A stretch of DNA of 64,000 nt from Treponema sp. Its GTDB lineage: Bacteria > Spirochaetota > Spirochaetia > Treponematales > Breznakiellaceae. Numbering within the stretch: position 1 is the first letter of the stretch; every line of letters starts with the position of its first letter. The translations under genes and the position numbers were made by a program. The DNA is taken from the NCBI GenBank assembly GCA_031265845.1, contig JAISCC010000148.1, positions 1-64,000 of the forward strand, given 5' to 3'. Positions 30,450 to 39,770 of the stretch are shown here, piece after piece. The notes beneath the pieces were generated by a model. It worked only from the letters and a program-made list of their open reading frames with translations, had not been told where the DNA came from and ran no database searches.

Positions 30450-33020
30450 ATGAAAAAGAATTTAACGCCGGTTTTGCAACCGGTTTTACGGGTTTTGCTG
30501 GCGTTTGCCATAGTGGGAGCGGTTTTCATTTCAATCTCCTGCAACAAGGTGAAAACGGAAGACAGAAGGATCCAGTGGTACGAATGGGACGGCAATGAAC
30601 AAGAAGTGACGCTCCAAAACAATCAGCTTGAACTGCGTTTTTTCCCAAAAACCACTGGCTTCGCGCTGACGGACAAAACCACCGGAACGGTATGGCATTC
30701 CACTCCGGAAGACGCGGGAAGCGATCCCATCGCGGACGGCTTGACGAAACAGATATTGCAATCGCAATTTACATTGGTTTACTCGGATGACGCGGGCGTG
30801 GGTGTAACATTGCCGAATTCCAGATACAGCATTGAAAAAGGCATGTTTGAATACGCTGTGGTTGACGGCGGGCTTGAGGTGAGCTATACGGTCGGCAATG
30901 TGGCGCGTGTTTTCTACATTCCAAAAGCGATTCGGGAAGCGCGCTTCGTTGATTTCCTTGAAAAAATGGAGAAATCGGATCGTGACAAGGTTGAAGGAAG
31001 CTACCGTCTGTACGACATCAACAGACTTCGCGCCAATGACAACAAAGACGCGCTTCTTGCGTCGTACCCGGATTTAGAAGATGAAAAGGTGTACGTGCTG
31101 AGGGACACCACGCAGGATTTTATGAAGGCGCAAATTGACGACCTGCTCGCCTCGGTTGGGTATACAATAGAAGATTACGAGGAAGACGCCGTACGGTACA
31201 ACGCGTCGGCTGAGCCTGAAAGACCCGTGTTTAACGTAACCATCCGCTACGAATTAGATGGCAACGCTCTTGTGGTGAGCGTTCCGTTTGACAAATTGGC
31301 GTTTAGGCCTTCATTCCCTATAACTCAATTGAGCCTTTTGCCGTATTTCGGCGCGGGCGGCGTTCAGGACGAGGGGTATCTGCTTGTGCCGGACGGAAGC
31401 GGCGCGCTTATCAATTTCAACAATGGCAAACAGGGTCAGCTTGCGTACAACAACTACGTGTACGGCTGGGATGCGGGCATGTTCCGTGAAGCGATCATCC
31501 ACGACAACAAGGGGCCGTTTCCGGCGTTCGGCGTCCAGAAAAACGGCGCCGCGCTTCTGTGCGTGATCGAAGAAGGCGCTTCTTACGCAAGCGTCAGGGC
31601 GGATGTTTCCGGCAGAAGCAGCTCCTATAACAACGTATACGGACAGTACGCCGTCATACACGGAGCGAGTCTGGATATTTCGGCGAAATCCGACAAAGCC
31701 GTGTACATGTACCAGACGCAACTTCCGGCAGGCGAGCGGATCGTTCAGCGGTACATACTCTGCGCTGAAGACTCGTATGCCGGAATGGCGAAAGAATTCA
31801 GAAAGCGCCTGCTTGCGAAAGAGAAAGGGCTAAACAACGAAATCGATGGCGGCGCGCCTGTCGCGGTGGAGATCATTGGCGCGGTGAACAAGACTCAGCA
31901 TCGAGTTGGCGTTCCTTTTGACCTGCCGTTAAAGCTCACTTCATACGAAGAAGCGGAAGGAATGGTGGAAGATTTCGCCGCTTTCGGCTGGAAAAACGTG
32001 AACGTCAAGATGATCGGCTGGTTTAACGGTAGCGTCGAGCATTCGGTTCCGTCGAATGTTCGCCTGATTTCCGAATTGGGCGGCAAAAATACATTCATAC
32101 GCCTTGTTTCCACAGCGCGTGACTTTGGCTTCAAATTATACGCCGAGTCCGATTTCCTCCATATGTACGACAACAGCCCTTTTGACACGTTCAGCCTGTA
32201 TACGGACGCGGCGCGGTACGTCACCCGCAAGCGGATAGAAAGCTATCCCTACAGCTTCGTCTGGTTCGGCGAGCGGAAAAATTGGGGCAAGATCAATTAT
32301 ATGGCGACGCCTCTTTATATGAAAGAACTCATCCAGAACTTTAGGGAGAAAACCGGAAAATTGGGCGTAACAAACATCGCGTTCAGAACAATCGGCGCGA
32401 AACTCGGCGGCGATTACTATGAGAAACGGTTTGTAAGCCGCGAGGCGTCCATGAACATGCAAAAGGAGACGCTTGCCGAATTAAAAGGAAAGGGGAGGGG
32501 AGTCCTCGTGAATACGGGCTTTCTGTACACCGCGCCGTACGCTGATTTCATCACTGATGTCCCGCTTGTGGATCAGGCGTTTGGCATCACCGACGTATCG
32601 GTGCCTTTCTATCAAATCGTTCTGCATGGGCTTGTACCCTTTGCCGGGCGGGCGATCAATCTCGCCGAGGATTACCGGCTCAATTTGCTGAAATCCATTG
32701 AGGGAGGCGCCGGTTTGTACTTCAGTTTTATGACTGAGGACAGCGCCATTCTTCAGGAAACAAAATTCAGACAATTTTACGCCAATGAGTACGGAAAATG
32801 GGTGGGCGATGCAAACGCCATCTATCAGCGGTTTGCGCGTGATTTTGATGGGTTGTTCAATCAAAAGATTGACAACCACGAAATACTCGCGCCGAATATA
32901 ACGCTGACCGTATATGAGAATGGAACCAAGGTTCTGGTGAACGCAAGCAAAACGAGTTGCAACTATGAAGGCAAAAACATAGCCTCGTATGATTATGCGG
33001 TAATAAAGCAGGAGGAATAG
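30450..33020 (+). CDS. DUF5696-like lipoprotein
   Basis: Lipobox ISISCNK; FFPKTTGFALTDKTTGTVWHSTPEDAGSDP...; located with paired ABC permeases. Confidence 0.75.
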   Translation: MKKNLTPVLQPVLRVLLAFAIVGAVFISISCNKVKTEDRRIQWYEWDGNEQEVTLQNNQLELRFFPKTTGFALTDKTTGTVWHSTPEDAGSDPIADGLTKQILQSQFTLVYSDDAGVGVTLPNSRYSIEKGMFEYAVVDGGLEVSYTVGNVARVFYIPKAIREARFVDFLEKMEKSDRDKVEGSYRLYDINRLRANDNKDALLASYPDLEDEKVYVLRDTTQDFMKAQIDDLLASVGYTIEDYEEDAVRYNASAEPERPVFNVTIRYELDGNALVVSVPFDKLAFRPSFPITQLSLLPYFGAGGVQDEGYLLVPDGSGALINFNNGKQGQLAYNNYVYGWDAGMFREAIIHDNKGPFPAFGVQKNGAALLCVIEEGASYASVRADVSGRSSSYNNVYGQYAVIHGASLDISAKSDKAVYMYQTQLPAGERIVQRYILCAEDSYAGMAKEFRKRLLAKEKGLNNEIDGGAPVAVEIIGAVNKTQHRVGVPFDLPLKLTSYEEAEGMVEDFAAFGWKNVNVKMIGWFNGSVEHSVPSNVRLISELGGKNTFIRLVSTARDFGFKLYAESDFLHMYDNSPFDTFSLYTDAARYVTRKRIESYPYSFVWFGERKNWGKINYMATPLYMKELIQNFREKTGKLGVTNIAFRTIGAKLGGDYYEKRFVSREASMNMQKETLAELKGKGRGVLVNTGFLYTAPYADFITDVPLVDQAFGITDVSVPFYQIVLHGLVPFAGRAINLAEDYRLNLLKSIEGGAGLYFSFMTEDSAILQETKFRQFYANEYGKWVGDANAIYQRFARDFDGLFNQKIDNHEILAPNITLTVYENGTKVLVNASKTSCNYEGKNIASYDYAVIKQEE

Positions 33021-33021
33021 T

Positions 33022-33945
33022 ATGGAGAGAAATAATCTGACGCTTGAAACCAAAAACGCTATAGCGGGCTATCTTTTCATATTGCCGTTTCTTATTGGAT
33101 TCTTGGCGTTTATGGTGTTTCCTATTATAGAGTCGGTGAGGATGATATTCAGCGATGTCAGAATCGACACGGTGAAGCAGGGGTTTTCCATGACCTTTAC
33201 GGGCTTGGCAAACCTGAACAAGGTCTTTTTTATTGACGCGGAATTCAACCGCATGTTGGTTGAAGAATTGGGGCGCATGGTGCTGATTGTGCCGGCGGAA
33301 CTCATTTTCAGCCTTTTTGTCGCGTTGATTCTGAATCAGGAGTTTAAGGCGAGGGGATTTGTACGCGCGGTTTTCTTCCTACCGGTTATTCTGTCATCGG
33401 GCATTATGATTGGACTTGAGACGAACAATACGCTTTTAAACGGCATGGCTGAAATGATACGGGACGGCAATACGATGAAGGCGTCTGTCACTAGCGTGCT
33501 TGAGGATATCCTTGTCGTTTCCGAAGGGTCCGGAGACAACGCGGTGGCCGATTTTATGGGCTATATTTTCGCGGTCGTCAATCAGGTTTACGATATTGCG
33601 ATGGCGTCCGGCATACAGATCATCATCTTCCTGTCAGCGTTGCAGTCAATCTCGCCAAGCGTGTATGAAGCGGCGGATATTGAAGGCGCGACTAAATGGG
33701 AAAGTTTCTGGAAAGTGACATTTCCCATGGTAAGCCCGTTGATACTGGTCAATATCATCTACAGCGTGGTGGATTATTTCATAAGAACGGACAATACGAT
33801 AATGACAAAAATACGTACAACACTTATGCAACGTCTGGAATACGGCTTTGCGACGGCGATGGCGTGGGTATACTTCCTGGCTGTCATCATCATTCTCGGC
33901 GTCGTGGCGTTTGTCATTTCAAAGAAGGTGTACTACTATGAATAA
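33022..33945 (+). CDS. carbohydrate ABC transporter permease
   Basis: AGYLFILPFLIGFLAFMVFPIIESVRMIFSDV; EAADIEGATKWESFWKVTFPMVSPLILVN. Confidence 0.92.
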   Translation: MERNNLTLETKNAIAGYLFILPFLIGFLAFMVFPIIESVRMIFSDVRIDTVKQGFSMTFTGLANLNKVFFIDAEFNRMLVEELGRMVLIVPAELIFSLFVALILNQEFKARGFVRAVFFLPVILSSGIMIGLETNNTLLNGMAEMIRDGNTMKASVTSVLEDILVVSEGSGDNAVADFMGYIFAVVNQVYDIAMASGIQIIIFLSALQSISPSVYEAADIEGATKWESFWKVTFPMVSPLILVNIIYSVVDYFIRTDNTIMTKIRTTLMQRLEYGFATAMAWVYFLAVIIILGVVAFVISKKVYYYE

Positions 33946-34945
33946 TATATTGGAAAAAATCGAGCGGTTTTTGGAGCAAAACCGCGCTTCAAAAGGAATC
34001 CTTCTTAAAAAGAAGACAGGAGACGTTTTATTCAAAGCATGCCGCGCCTTATTGCTGTTCGGGCTTTGTTTTCTTATCCTACAGCCGCTTTTAGACAAAT
34101 TGAGCATATCCTTTATGGCGCGGCAGGACCTGTACGACCCGACTGTAATAAGCATACCACGGCACTTCACGCTGGAGAATTTCGGGTTGGCGAGTCAATT
34201 GATGAACTTTTTTCCCTCGCTTCTCAGGACGCTTATTCTGGTTGTCGTCAGCGCGACGTTGCAAATCGCCGCATGTACGCTCGCGGGCTATGGATTTGCG
34301 CGTTTCAAATTTCCCCTGAAAAATTTCTGGTTCACCTGCGTCATGCTTATCATTGTAGTGCCGCCACAGACAATAATGGCGCCTCTGTACCTGAATTTCC
34401 GGTTTTTCGACATATTCGGACTTATCCGTGGGTTGACCGGCAAACCGATTAACATGTTGAACAGCGTAGCGGGGTATTTGTTGCTGTCAGTGACGGGCAT
34501 GGGCTTAAAGAGCGGCTTGTATATCTTTATGCTCAGGCAGTTCTTCCGCAGTATGCCGAAAGAACTTGAAGAAGCCGCGTTTATAGACGGATGCGGCAGG
34601 CTCAGGACGTTTGGCGAGATTATTCTCCCCGATGCCGCGCCTATGGTTACGTCGTGTTTTTTATTCTCCTTCGTATGGCAATGGACGGATTCATTTTACT
34701 CCGGACTTTTCCTGACGACGTATAGGGTGCTTGCCGCCCAGCTTGGCGCGGTTTCCGACCGTCTGCGCGAATGGTGGGAGCAAAGCGTCGGTTATGCAAG
34801 CGGCGCCTTGCCGCCAGTCGGGTATATGCAGGCGATCATCGCCACCGGCATGTTGATGAGCCTTATACCGCTTATAATCCTGTACCTTCTAGCCCAAAAA
34901 GCGTTTGTTCAGAGTTTGAGCCGGACGGGTATTACGGGCATGTAG
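33938..34945 (+). CDS. carbohydrate ABC transporter permease
   Basis: MNNILEKIERFLEQ start; ELEEAAFIDGCGRLRTFGEIILPDAAPMVTSCFLFSF EAA loop. Confidence 0.9.
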   Translation: MNNILEKIERFLEQNRASKGILLKKKTGDVLFKACRALLLFGLCFLILQPLLDKLSISFMARQDLYDPTVISIPRHFTLENFGLASQLMNFFPSLLRTLILVVVSATLQIAACTLAGYGFARFKFPLKNFWFTCVMLIIVVPPQTIMAPLYLNFRFFDIFGLIRGLTGKPINMLNSVAGYLLLSVTGMGLKSGLYIFMLRQFFRSMPKELEEAAFIDGCGRLRTFGEIILPDAAPMVTSCFLFSFVWQWTDSFYSGLFLTTYRVLAAQLGAVSDRLREWWEQSVGYASGALPPVGYMQAIIATGMLMSLIPLIILYLLAQKAFVQSLSRTGITGM

Positions 34946-35201
34946 TCTGGATGCGGGAAATTTCACCGAAATTTCCCGCCGTATTAATGAGGCTTTTTCA
35001 AAACTAGTCAAGACAGAAGCGAGCCTTCGTTCAAACCAATGCAACGTTTAAGATGCCGCGCCGAACCGCAGGTTCGCGTTTGTTGGGCGGAGGCTCATTA
35101 TAAAGGAAAATATCGCTTTAGGGTGATTTTTTCATACTTAGGGAAAAAACCGGATGGTTTTTTTATAAATCGCTTTTATTGTAGATAGTCAGGAGGAAGA
35201 T

Positions 35202-36605
35202 ATGTCAAGAAAAGCAAAACAAATTGGTGTTGTGTTGCTCTCACTTATGATTGCGGTAGTATTTATGGGATGTCAGAAGAAGACGGCTGCTGGCGAAGCG
35301 GCTGCCCCGGTTGCGCAAGTCGCGGAGCGCGATCTCGGCGGTTTGGAAGTCGTCTTCGGCAACTGGTGGGCTGATTACGATACAGCCACTTACGAGCCGA
35401 CTGACCCCTCTGCTGAAAGGACGCTTGAATGGCGCAAGGAAATTCAGGAAAAGTACAACTTCAAGATGAGCGAAGCGAATGTAACCACATGGGAACTTAT
35501 GATGGAAGAAAGCGCGTCCTCCATTATGACGGGCGCGCCTTTTGCGCAAATTATTCAACTCCAGCCGAACTGGGCGATGGCGCTGTATGGGCAAAAATTG
35601 CTTGCGCCCTTGAATGTGCCGAGCGTTGATTTTAACCAGGATAAACCCATACAATGGAATAGATCGGTTAGGGACGCCTTTAATTTCAATGGAAATACGT
35701 ATGCCATGTCCATTGGGTATGGTGGGTCGCTACATGGCGGCGGCGTGTTTTATAATAAACGGCTCTTTGAAGAAGCCGGTTTAGACCCGAATCTGCCCTA
35801 TGATTTGCAAAAGTCAGGAGAATGGACATGGGAAAAATTCCGCGAGATTTGCGAAAAAGTGCAACGCGATGTTGACAACGACGGTGTGATTGACGTGTAT
35901 GCCATGGCATCAATATCTACCGATGCGCTGGATTTTATCATTGCCAGCAACGGCGCCCGCATCGTTGACAAAGATTCCAGCGGCAAATTTGTCCTCGCCA
36001 CCAACAGGCCCGAATTTCTTGAAGCGCTTCAGTTCTCTTGCCAGTTGTTCCTGGACGGCTATATCAGAACCCAGCGCGCTGACGAGAACTGGAACTATTT
36101 CGAGCCGCTGTTCCATGACGGGAAGATAGCCATGCGTATAGCTCAACAGTACGTCGCCTCACAACTTGCTGAGATGCAGGATGACTGGGGATTTGTACTG
36201 TTTCCCAAGGGCCCAAGACTTTCCGACTACCTGTTCAGCCAGGATGAAAACGTATGTATCATTCCCTCGACCTATACGCCGGAAGAGGTTGACAATATCA
36301 TGTTCGCCTATAAGTTGTGGCAGACTCCCGCTCCGGGGAACGATGATGATAATGCGTGGAAAGCCTCCCAGTACAATATATACCGCGACACCCGCGCCGT
36401 TGATGAAACGGGCGCTATGATTCGTGATCCCCAATACAGCATCTTCAAATATGAAAACCTGCTGAGTGGTTTTACCAACAACGCGAGAGGCCAAATGGCG
36501 TGGGAGATGTGGGTTGACGGCGTAGCCCAGAACCCGGCGCAACTCATTGAGCGAGTCACCCCGTCATGGCAAGCCATTGTTGAAGACGCCAATGCGGAAA
36601 TGTAA
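35202..36605 (+). CDS. extracellular solute-binding lipoprotein
   Basis: MSRKAKQIGVVLLSLMIAVVFMGCQKK lipobox; SBP_bac_1-like body; follows a permease pair. Confidence 0.9.
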   Translation: MSRKAKQIGVVLLSLMIAVVFMGCQKKTAAGEAAAPVAQVAERDLGGLEVVFGNWWADYDTATYEPTDPSAERTLEWRKEIQEKYNFKMSEANVTTWELMMEESASSIMTGAPFAQIIQLQPNWAMALYGQKLLAPLNVPSVDFNQDKPIQWNRSVRDAFNFNGNTYAMSIGYGGSLHGGGVFYNKRLFEEAGLDPNLPYDLQKSGEWTWEKFREICEKVQRDVDNDGVIDVYAMASISTDALDFIIASNGARIVDKDSSGKFVLATNRPEFLEALQFSCQLFLDGYIRTQRADENWNYFEPLFHDGKIAMRIAQQYVASQLAEMQDDWGFVLFPKGPRLSDYLFSQDENVCIIPSTYTPEEVDNIMFAYKLWQTPAPGNDDDNAWKASQYNIYRDTRAVDETGAMIRDPQYSIFKYENLLSGFTNNARGQMAWEMWVDGVAQNPAQLIERVTPSWQAIVEDANAEM

Positions 36606-36629
36606 GTCATAACCTATGCAAGAGTGATA

Positions 36630-36663
36630 CATGCCCCGTCGCATTGCGGCGGGGTTTTTTATT
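36630..36663 (+). terminator. rho-independent terminator
   Basis: CCCCGTCGCATTGCGGCGGGGTTTTTT just after the SBP stop. Confidence 0.85.
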
Positions 36664-36669
36664 CGCAGT

Positions 36670-36953
36670 GGAGTCTAATTCGGGGAATAATGATGATAAT
36701 GTGTGGAAAGCCGCCCAGTACAACACCTGCCACGACTCCCTCGCGCCGTTGATGAAACGATCTCTGTGATTCGTGATCCCATATACAGTGGCTTCAGCTA
36801 CGAACAACTGCTTGGCGGGTTTGACAACAACGCGAGAGGTCACATGGCATGGAGCATGTCGGTTGACGGCGCAGCCCAGAATCCGGCGCGATGTATTAAG
36901 CAAGTCGTCCCTGCATGGCAAGCCATTGTTGAAGACGACAAGGCGAGATACTA
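36670..36953 (+). pseudogene. diverged duplicate of the 3' end of the upstream SBP gene
   Basis: Matches ~36327-36605: IRDPIYSGFSYEQLLGGFDNNARGHMAWSMSVDGAAQNPARCIKQVVPAWQAIVEDDKARY versus IRDPQYSIFKYENLLSGFTNNARGQMAWEMWVDGVAQNPAQLIERVTPSWQAIVEDANAEM. Confidence 0.85.
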
Positions 36954-36997
36954 AACGAGATGCTAATACGTCGTAACCGTTATAACCCCTGCAAGAG

Positions 36998-37042
36998 GGA
37001 TTGCGGCGCCCCGCCGCTTTCCTGCGGCGGGGTTTTTCGTCC
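36998..37042 (+). terminator. second terminator after the SBP fragment
   Basis: GCCCCGCCGCTTTCCTGCGGCGGGGTTTTTC. Confidence 0.8.
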
Positions 37043-37186
37043 CTGTTCCAGATCGTCCCGCTTAATTGATTGAGGCAAGACTGTCCAATCCCAGATCGCC
37101 GCCGACAAGCGCATTCCTGTGTATGGTCTGCGCTACCATCCGGTAGTGAGCCGGGATTGGCCTGCCGGCAAACGGTATGGCGCCGC

Positions 37187-39373
37187 TCATGGTTCTGCGG
37201 AGACATCCCCGATGTCAAGGACTATGCCGCTTATCGGCTGATTGGTTACCGAATTGGTGGCGGCGGGGCTAAAGGTTTTAGTGGTGAAAAGCTGGTTAGA
37301 GCCGGAAGCGTCAAAGCCGTACACTCGGAAGCTCACCGCTCCTCCCTGCTGGGCGGGTATGGTCAGGGACCACGGAGCGTTGTCAGCTGGCGAATAAAGG
37401 ATCCGCTGGTTATCGATAAGATTGGTTCCGTCGGCCTGTATGCTTACGAGCGGTATACGCTGTCCGTCGTCATGTACCGTTATGGTTCCGCTCAAAGTGA
37501 CGGAGGCGAGGCTCACCGAACCAACATCGCCTATGTTCAGATTTCCGCCCGACAGATCGCCTGCCGCAAACTCCTTGTGACTGCTTATCAGGTACCGAGG
37601 GTATTGGCTGTCGCCGGAACCAATGAACAGCCTAAAGGTGCCGAAGTGCAGCGTTCCAGTTTGCAACGCGGAGAGGAACGGTTGGGTAAAGGGAATTGAG
37701 AACGAGCCGGAGCCGGAGCCGTCATACGCTACATCGTAGTACGAACTCCGCCCGTCTACATAGCCACCATCTCCTTCCGGGATGTAATAAGGCGCGAGGA
37801 TGCGCACATCCGGTTTTGGATTGGGGATTTCGGTCAGGGTGACGCTGCCGGTTATGTAGCCTTGCGCCGGGTCCGGTTCAAGCGTCTTGAAGTCCGAAAA
37901 AGCCAGGGTAACGCTGTCGCCGTCGAAAGACTTCGCACTTGTGGTGATATGCCAGTCGAAGTTGGTGTCGGATGCAATCCCAAGCGCCACATGCCACGAG
38001 CCGGTTCCCGACCACGCGATCCCGTCGCTGAAATGTGTCAAGCGCAGGGTCGCCGCGCCGCCCTGTAGTATTCCTTGCCCTCCAATGGCATCTCCGCCCG
38101 ATATGACTTCCGCTATCTTCACCTTCGCCTCCGCTTCCGATGAGCCAAGGATGGCAACAACGCTGCCGTCCGGCGCGGATACGCCGGTAATGACAACGGT
38201 CTTCGCCTTTGTTCCCGCTTGCTTCGCATTATTGAATGCAGTTATCGCCGCCGCCAACACGGTATACGCGGCATCCCACCCGGTGTCCGCCGCCGTCCCC
38301 GCCGCTTCAATCGCCGCGTTGAACGTGTCCATAGCGGACTGCGAAACCCAGTACACGCTGGACAACTGATCCGTTCCATCCGCGCTGATTGCGACATCCG
38401 TCTTCGCGACGTTTGCGCTTGCGATCAGGGCGGTCAATTCCGCCTCGCTAAAGCCTGTGGTTTTCGTCCCGTCCGTCTTGATGGCGCCCGTGAAGGCGGC
38501 AATTGCGCCGGTCAACGCCTCCACTGCGGATGCCGCCTGTTTCGCAGTCGCTGCGCCGTTGTTGTTTACGCCCCGCGCCGCGTCAATCGCCGCATTGAAC
38601 GTGTTCATACCAGACTGCGAGACATACTTCACGCCCGCCGGCGCATCCGCTGCGGAAGCGCCGATCAGTACGCCGGCTTTAGCCTGTTCCGCCTCGGCGA
38701 TCTTAGCCGCCAGCGCGGTCTTGTCAACAGGATCGGGCGTATCGTCGCGGCGTCCCGCCCGCTTCGCATTATTAAACGCGATTATCGCCGCCGCCAGCGC
38801 GGTATACGCGGCGTCCCGCCCGGCGTCCGCCGTTGTCCTCGCCGCGTCAATCGCCGCGTTGAACGTGTCCATAGCGGCCTGCGAAACCCAGTACACGCTG
38901 GACGGCTGATCCGTTCCATCCGCGCTGATTACGACGCCCGTTTTCGCGGTAGTCGCGATGGCGATCAGGACGGTCAATTCCGCCTCGCTAAAGCCTGTGG
39001 ATTTCGTCCCGTCCGTCTTGACGGTACTATTGAAGGCGGCAATCGCGCTGGTCAACGCCTCCACCGCAGACGCCGCCTGTTCCGCAGTCGCCGCGCCGTT
39101 GTTGTTTACGACCCGCGCCGCCTCAATCGCCGCGACAAATGTGTCCATAGCGGCCTGCGAGACATACTTCACGCCCGCCGCCATCTCCTCTGCGGAAGCG
39201 CCGGTCAGTACGCCGGCTTTAGCCTGCTCCGCCTCGGCGATCTTCGCCGCCAGCGCGGTCTTGTCAACAGGATCGGGTGTATCACTATTGCCCAAGTCGC
39301 ATCCGGCAAGCGACAGCCCGAATGCCAGCGTTGCACCGAGCATTCCCAATCTACATCGTGTGGATAACCTCAT
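37187..39373 (-). CDS. surface lipoprotein with tandem FIVAR-like modules
   Basis: MRLSTRCRLGMLGATLAFGLSLAGCD lipobox; repeated DKTALAAKIAEAEQAKAGVL.GASA....GVKYVSQ..M.TF.AAI.AAR modules; AGGAGG SD before ATG at 39373. Confidence 0.85.
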   Translation of the reverse strand: MRLSTRCRLGMLGATLAFGLSLAGCDLGNSDTPDPVDKTALAAKIAEAEQAKAGVLTGASAEEMAAGVKYVSQAAMDTFVAAIEAARVVNNNGAATAEQAASAVEALTSAIAAFNSTVKTDGTKSTGFSEAELTVLIAIATTAKTGVVISADGTDQPSSVYWVSQAAMDTFNAAIDAARTTADAGRDAAYTALAAAIIAFNNAKRAGRRDDTPDPVDKTALAAKIAEAEQAKAGVLIGASAADAPAGVKYVSQSGMNTFNAAIDAARGVNNNGAATAKQAASAVEALTGAIAAFTGAIKTDGTKTTGFSEAELTALIASANVAKTDVAISADGTDQLSSVYWVSQSAMDTFNAAIEAAGTAADTGWDAAYTVLAAAITAFNNAKQAGTKAKTVVITGVSAPDGSVVAILGSSEAEAKVKIAEVISGGDAIGGQGILQGGAATLRLTHFSDGIAWSGTGSWHVALGIASDTNFDWHITTSAKSFDGDSVTLAFSDFKTLEPDPAQGYITGSVTLTEIPNPKPDVRILAPYYIPEGDGGYVDGRSSYYDVAYDGSGSGSFSIPFTQPFLSALQTGTLHFGTFRLFIGSGDSQYPRYLISSHKEFAAGDLSGGNLNIGDVGSVSLASVTLSGTITVHDDGQRIPLVSIQADGTNLIDNQRILYSPADNAPWSLTIPAQQGGAVSFRVYGFDASGSNQLFTTKTFSPAATNSVTNQPISGIVLDIGDVSAEP
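38221..39300 (-). repeat. two tandem 540-bp (180-codon) intragenic repeats
   Basis: GCTTCGCATTATT... at 38221 and 38761 start highly similar 540-bp units ending in GTCAACAGGATCGGG[C/T]GTATC. Confidence 0.9.
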
Positions 39374-39655
39374 AGTCATCCTCCTCTTTGTATCACGCCG
39401 CCGCCGCCCTTGCTGGGCGCGGCGGCGCGTTTTACAGCCGCCCGTACGGGCGGCCTATCAAAAAAGAGGGCCGAATGAGGCGCATTCCAACGATCCCTTT
39501 GCAAAAGAACGCCGGTTAGGTATACTTATACCGCGCCTTTAGGCGCGCCACATTCGGTTGCGCCCCGCTTCCGGCATTGTTCCTGCCAAAGACCTAACCG
39601 GTCGCGGGGCTTCCTCTTATATGCCTTGTCGCCATAGGCTTCGCGTCTTGCAAGC

Positions 39656-39770
39656 GCCTCGCAACTATGACGGCTAAACTCTCGACGCTACGCTTACGAA
39701 TGTCTCGAAACTACGCTTGCGAGAGTCTCGATACTACGCTTTCGAGGATTTCGACGCTACACTTGATCCG
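39656..39770. repeat. 23-bp tandem array (4-5 units), consensus ~GTCTCGANRCTACGCTTNCGAGA
   Basis: Units at 39656, 39679, 39702, 39725, 39748 with exact 23-nt spacing and TCTCG...CGAGA dyads; overlaps the stop of the adjacent HU-like gene. Confidence 0.88.

Noticed and set aside
38219-39542. Long plus-strand ORFs antisense to the FIVAR-like gene (up to 382 aa)
   Set aside because: Shadow ORFs from GC-rich repetitive codons; the minus strand has the SD, lipobox and module structure.
39515-39620. Integron attC site (GTTAGGT and ACCTAAC core-like boxes)
   Set aside because: The boxes are in the wrong relative order for an attC (GTTRRRY...RYYYAAC), there is no integrase or cassette array, and a hairpin leader explains the inverted repeats better.
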